From positions 5,137 to 37,836 of the forward strand of contig NZ_NXIB02000025.1 in assembly GCF_002412335.2 (NCBI RefSeq): DNA of 32,700 bases, written 5' to 3'. A model generated the notes under the pieces. It was not told where the DNA came from and ran no database searches. It saw only the letters and a list, made by a program, of their open reading frames with translations. Both the position numbers and the translations under genes were made by a program. Origin of the DNA: Tychonema bourrellyi FEM_GT703 (GTDB lineage: Bacteria; Cyanobacteriota; Cyanobacteriia; Cyanobacteriales; Microcoleaceae). Shown here in pieces: positions 32,557 to 32,700 of the stretch (positions within the stretch are counted from its first letter, which is position 1; each line of letters opens with the position of its first letter).

Positions 32557-32620
32557 GAAACCGGGTTTTTTACGATAATTCTTGGTTCGAGTCCCCAGAT
32601 TCGGTAAAAAACCCGGTTTC
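32557..32620. repeat. Inverted repeat with 17-bp arms upstream of gabD
   Basis: Perfect arms GAAACCGGGTTTTTTAC (32557-32573) and GTAAAAAACCCGGTTTC (32604-32620) enclose a 30-nt loop. Single arms of the same sequence occur at 27994 and, degenerate, near 4855-4926 and 28187. It is upstream of gabD and may end a transcript from beyond the window. Confidence 0.75.
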
Positions 32621-32641
32621 TTTGGTTGGATTGCATCAGCC

Positions 32642-32700
32642 GTAGGGTGCGTCGCCATCAAAAATCCTCAAAAAGAGCGAAAATCTCGCAGCGACGCACC
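32642..32700. repeat. Palindromic repeat, GTAGGGTGCGTCGC arms, cut by window end
   Basis: Left arm GTAGGGTGCGTCGC at 32642-32655 and right arm GCGACGCACC at 32691-32700, where the window stops. Second copy of the 62-bp element at 7939-8000, with a different interior. Confidence 0.8.

Noticed and set aside
32583..32600. GGTTCGAGTCCCC resembling a tRNA T-arm
   Set aside because: The T-stem does not pair (CTTGG against CCCCAG), no acceptor, D or anticodon arms surround it, and it lies in the loop of the 17-bp inverted repeat.

Overview
The window reads as a chromosome segment of a filamentous, non-marine cyanobacterium (an Oscillatoriales type such as Microcoleus or its relatives is the best guess). 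Evidence: the HIP1 octamer GCGATCGC recurs throughout (for example near 369, 1625, 4245, 7351, 10130, 14343 and 20924). The gene set is also cyanobacterial: a small PCP-reductase-domain protein, a cyanobacterial-type FtsH, a DevBCA exporter, DUF4351 and TPR-type paralogues, and the 2-oxoglutarate decarboxylase / succinate-semialdehyde dehydrogenase pair that closes the cyanobacterial TCA cycle. Non-coding DNA is full of short palindromic repeats and MITE-like elements. No rRNA, convincing tRNA, CRISPR array or intact transposase was seen.

Layout. 1-1.2 kb: a heptanucleotide repeat and an Hpt phosphotransfer protein (minus). 1.3-4.8 kb (minus): a two-gene unit made of a HEPN-like protein followed by an 894-residue protein with a possible BolA-like N-terminus, a KGGVGR ParA/MinD-type ATPase and a second P-loop ATPase; this is the best candidate for an undescribed system, possibly defensive. 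5-10 kb (minus): housekeeping genes for an M20 amidohydrolase, triosephosphate isomerase, a PCP_red mini-protein, an orphan DUF433 protein and FtsH. 10.2-17.75 kb (plus): an internally deleted aspartic-protease-like gene, then a glycan or protein glycosylation pair, a double-domain methyltransferase and a 1875-residue multi-module glycosyltransferase with two GT2 domains, a SPINDLY/GT41 domain and four copies of an unrecognised repeat.

17.8-20.5 kb: a MazF-type toxin-antitoxin pair, a DUF21/CorC-like membrane protein lacking its CBS pair, and a YihY/BrkB membrane protein. 20.7-25 kb: a DevB-DevC-DevA tripartite exporter (minus) divergent from a TetR regulator, with two palindromic operators between them. 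DevB carries a striking 4+4 array of 18-residue coiled-coil repeats. 25-27.9 kb: a DUF4351/Rpn-like protein with a 12-nt repeat, a WcaF-like acetyltransferase, and a CDF metal transporter whose coding sequence holds three in-frame copies of a palindromic intergenic repeat. 28-29.3 kb: a decayed stretch with a 141-bp fold-back element, a truncated TPR-type protein, perfect 28-bp palindromes and a fragment of a DUF62 (SAM hydroxide adenosyltransferase) gene. 29.3-32.5 kb (minus): succinate-semialdehyde dehydrogenase followed by a ThDP enzyme best read as 2-oxoglutarate decarboxylase.

Three local units are clear: the HEPN/ATPase pair, the TetR-controlled DevBCA exporter, and the two-enzyme TCA bypass. 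The strongest unusual signals are the HEPN/ATPase fusion operon, the giant modular glycosyltransferase, and the repeat-driven remodelling of genes (CDF insertion, truncated TPR and DUF62, missing domains in the DUF21 and protease genes).
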